Below, one piece after another: positions 5,004-6,640 of a DNA stretch of 6,640 nucleotides. Under the pieces are notes generated by a model, which made no database searches, was not told the DNA's origin, and saw nothing but the letters and a program-made list of their open reading frames with translations. Numbering within the stretch: position 1 is the stretch's first letter; every line of letters starts with the position of its first letter. The stretch comes from Chlorobiota bacterium. Lineage in GTDB: Bacteria > Bacteroidota > Bacteroidia > Bacteroidales > JAADJA01. The position numbers and the translations under genes are program-made. Location of the stretch: positions 1 through 6,640 of the forward strand of contig JAUVIX010000213.1 of assembly GCA_030592565.1 (NCBI GenBank), read 5' to 3'.

Positions 5004-6640
5004 TCAGAACTTAGCAACCAGCTTCACATTAAGCTGTCGCATGGTAAGATAATTGGGGACAGCATACTGTCTCCCAAAGACATCAGTAACCCAGATGTAT
5101 GATACTGTGTTGGCAACCTGAAGAAGGTTCAGAATTTCGACAGAAATCCACATTGCTTTAAACCCACGCAAAGGATTTTTCTTTGAAAAGCGAGTGTGTC
5201 CTCCAATCAGCTCTTTCGAGAAACCGATATCAACCCTTCTGTATGGATTCATTCTTAGTGTATGCTTCTCTTTTGCTGCTTGCGGAGGGCCAAAAGGCAG
5301 GCCTGTTCCGAATGAAAGAGTAAGGCTCATTCTATAGGTAGGGTTTCTGGGAAGATAATCCTGAAAAAACATACTGAACATAACCCGCTGATCAGACGGG
5401 CGTGGGATATATCCTGTTGTATCTGTAATGTTTCCCAAATCGTCATAATAAACCAGTTTTTCCATTGTTTTCATCACAGATAAACTAGCCCACGATTCAA
5501 TTCCTTTCACAAACTCACCATTGACTTTCATATCTATTCCGGTAGCATATCCGAAAGCATCATTATTTGCCAAATACCTTATGCGTACATTATCAACGAT
5601 ATATGGATTCAGAAAATCAAGTTTCTTGTAATAAACCTCGGTGACAAATTTGAATGGCCTGTCCCAGGCTTTAAAATTCCAGTCGCTACCAATAACTACC
5701 TGAATAGACCTTTGTGCTTTCACATCAGAATGTATTGCTCCTGAAAAATCTCTTAATTCCCGATAAAATGGCGGTTGATAATACCATCCTGCCGAGATTC
5801 GAAACAGGAAATCCTTTTCCCAGTCTGGTTTAAAAGATACTCTTGCCCTGGGACTAATGACAAGCTGGTTATTGTAATCCCAATAATTAGCTCTTACGCC
5901 GGCAGTAAAAGTGAAATCAGGTTTGTCGGGAGGCAGGCTCCAGATATCCTGAATAAATGCTGTGTATCTGTTTGATGTAATTTCAGCGTTTGTACTACCA
6001 AAATAACTCATCACAAAAGAAGGATCAGGCTGGAGTGACGGATCAATATAGCCAACTGAATCAGGAGGCCGGGGAAGTGTATATCCTGCAGAATCTATCA
6101 ATACCCATTCATTCATAGCATCTGTTATCCATTCATGCTGATATTTTACACCCCATTGAATCAAATTCTGACCTGATTCAATACTACCGCGATGGGCAAC
6201 ATTAAAAATTCTTGAATCAAGGCTATTGCGGGCATGCTCCATATATGTGCCTACTCCCTGCGTTTGAACAACATCTCCGTAATTCTCACTACACGGGTTA
6301 TTCTCAACCTGCCCAATCCAATCTTGCCCCAACAGATCATAGTTCTCATTTTCATTTGAATTCACACCTGAGAATACCAACTTATATACAGACTTATTAT
6401 CCGGTCTGTATGAAAGAGTTGCAGCACCAAGATAGTTCACATAATGATCAGCCTCCTGTCCTTCAAAATATATTTTCAAACGCTTTACATTCTGTACGGT
6501 TCCAAAATCTGTTTCACGGCTTGTCGGAACAAGATTGTATTTATTATTCGCAAAATTACCAAGTACAGAAAGTTCAAGTTTATTAGTAATTTTATAGGTC
6601 ACCAAAGCCTGCACATCTATAAAAGATGGTTTATAATCGC
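5004..6640 (-). CDS. TonB-dependent outer-membrane receptor, C-terminal part (5' end beyond window)
   Basis: The 544 visible residues are the beta-barrel portion of a Bacteroidota TonB-dependent receptor, which imports an unknown substrate across the outer membrane using TonB/ExbBD energy. Alternating polar and aromatic strands run throughout, with family-like stretches: PRARVSFKPDW, GWYYQPPFYREL (about 5755-5795), NRPFKFVTEVYYKK-like strands, GYIPRPSDQRV, GTGLPFGPP (about 5284-5310) and a terminal strand ending LVAKF. The final Phe is the usual barrel-assembly signal. The frame stays open to base 6640 (DYKPSFID precedes the GTG at 6614), so the signal peptide, any carboxypeptidase-like domain and the plug lie outside. 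No SusD-type lipoprotein gene follows; the gene runs convergently into sucB. The substrate cannot be told from this part. Confidence 0.92.
   Translation of the reverse strand, partial: DYKPSFIDVQALVTYKITNKLELSVLGNFANNKYNLVPTSRETDFGTVQNVKRLKIYFEGQEADHYVNYLGAATLSYRPDNKSVYKLVFSGVNSNENENYDLLGQDWIGQVENNPCSENYGDVVQTQGVGTYMEHARNSLDSRIFNVAHRGSIESGQNLIQWGVKYQHEWITDAMNEWVLIDSAGYTLPRPPDSVGYIDPSLQPDPSFVMSYFGSTNAEITSNRYTAFIQDIWSLPPDKPDFTFTAGVRANYWDYNNQLVISPRARVSFKPDWEKDFLFRISAGWYYQPPFYRELRDFSGAIHSDVKAQRSIQVVIGSDWNFKAWDRPFKFVTEVYYKKLDFLNPYIVDNVRIRYLANNDAFGYATGIDMKVNGEFVKGIESWASLSVMKTMEKLVYYDDLGNITDTTGYIPRPSDQRVMFSMFFQDYLPRNPTYRMSLTLSFGTGLPFGPPQAAKEKHTLRMNPYRRVDIGFSKELIGGHTRFSKKNPLRGFKAMWISVEILNLLQVANTVSYIWVTDVFGRQYAVPNYLTMRQLNVKLVAKF

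Noticed and set aside
6212..6586. 124-codon plus-strand ORF inside the receptor gene
   Set aside because: Antisense shadow of the barrel coding sequence, with atypical Cys/His/Tyr/Gln-rich composition.
6612..6614. GTG as the start of the receptor gene
   Set aside because: The frame stays open upstream to the window edge (DYKPSFID) and the product would lack signal peptide and plug, so the gene is cut by the window rather than starting here.

Overview
The window looks like chromosomal DNA from a Bacteroidota bacterium, probably in or near the Bacteroidales/Marinilabiliales. Four things point there: an AT-rich genome, start codons without Shine-Dalgarno sequences, a TAnnTTTG-type -7 box ahead of the first gene, and a TonB-dependent receptor with a typical Bacteroidota C-terminus. 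The order is inferred from protein style only.

Layout. Bases 1-693 hold no convincing protein gene. They contain two degenerate copies of a short interspersed repeat (about 9-65 and 92-121), stem-loops around 167-251 that on the minus strand look like a small leader with a sequestered ribosome binding site, an AT-rich inverted repeat (309-349), a run of eight G (368-375) and a candidate promoter (661-668). Bases 694-4917 hold sucA and sucB on the plus strand, the E1 and E2 components of the 2-oxoglutarate dehydrogenase complex. Their 99-bp spacer is mostly eight tandem copies of a 7-bp AT-rich unit. Bases 4918-5003 are a short convergent spacer with small hairpins. Bases 5004-6640 carry, on the minus strand, the C-terminal barrel part of a TonB-dependent outer-membrane receptor that runs off the right edge.

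How the genes work together. SucA decarboxylates 2-oxoglutarate on thiamine diphosphate and passes the succinyl group to the lipoyl arm of SucB, which transfers it to CoA in the TCA cycle. The E3 component (Lpd) is not in the window, so it must be encoded elsewhere. The receptor is convergent with sucAB and probably unrelated in function. Its downstream flank is visible and contains no SusD-type gene, so it is not a standard SusC/SusD pair.

Most of the window is ordinary core metabolism. The unusual points are a four-cysteine C-terminal extension on SucA, a SucB subunit-binding domain whose glycine loop is replaced although spacing is kept, the heptamer array inside the operon, and the possible minus-strand regulatory leader upstream. 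I found no clear evidence of a new multi-gene system.
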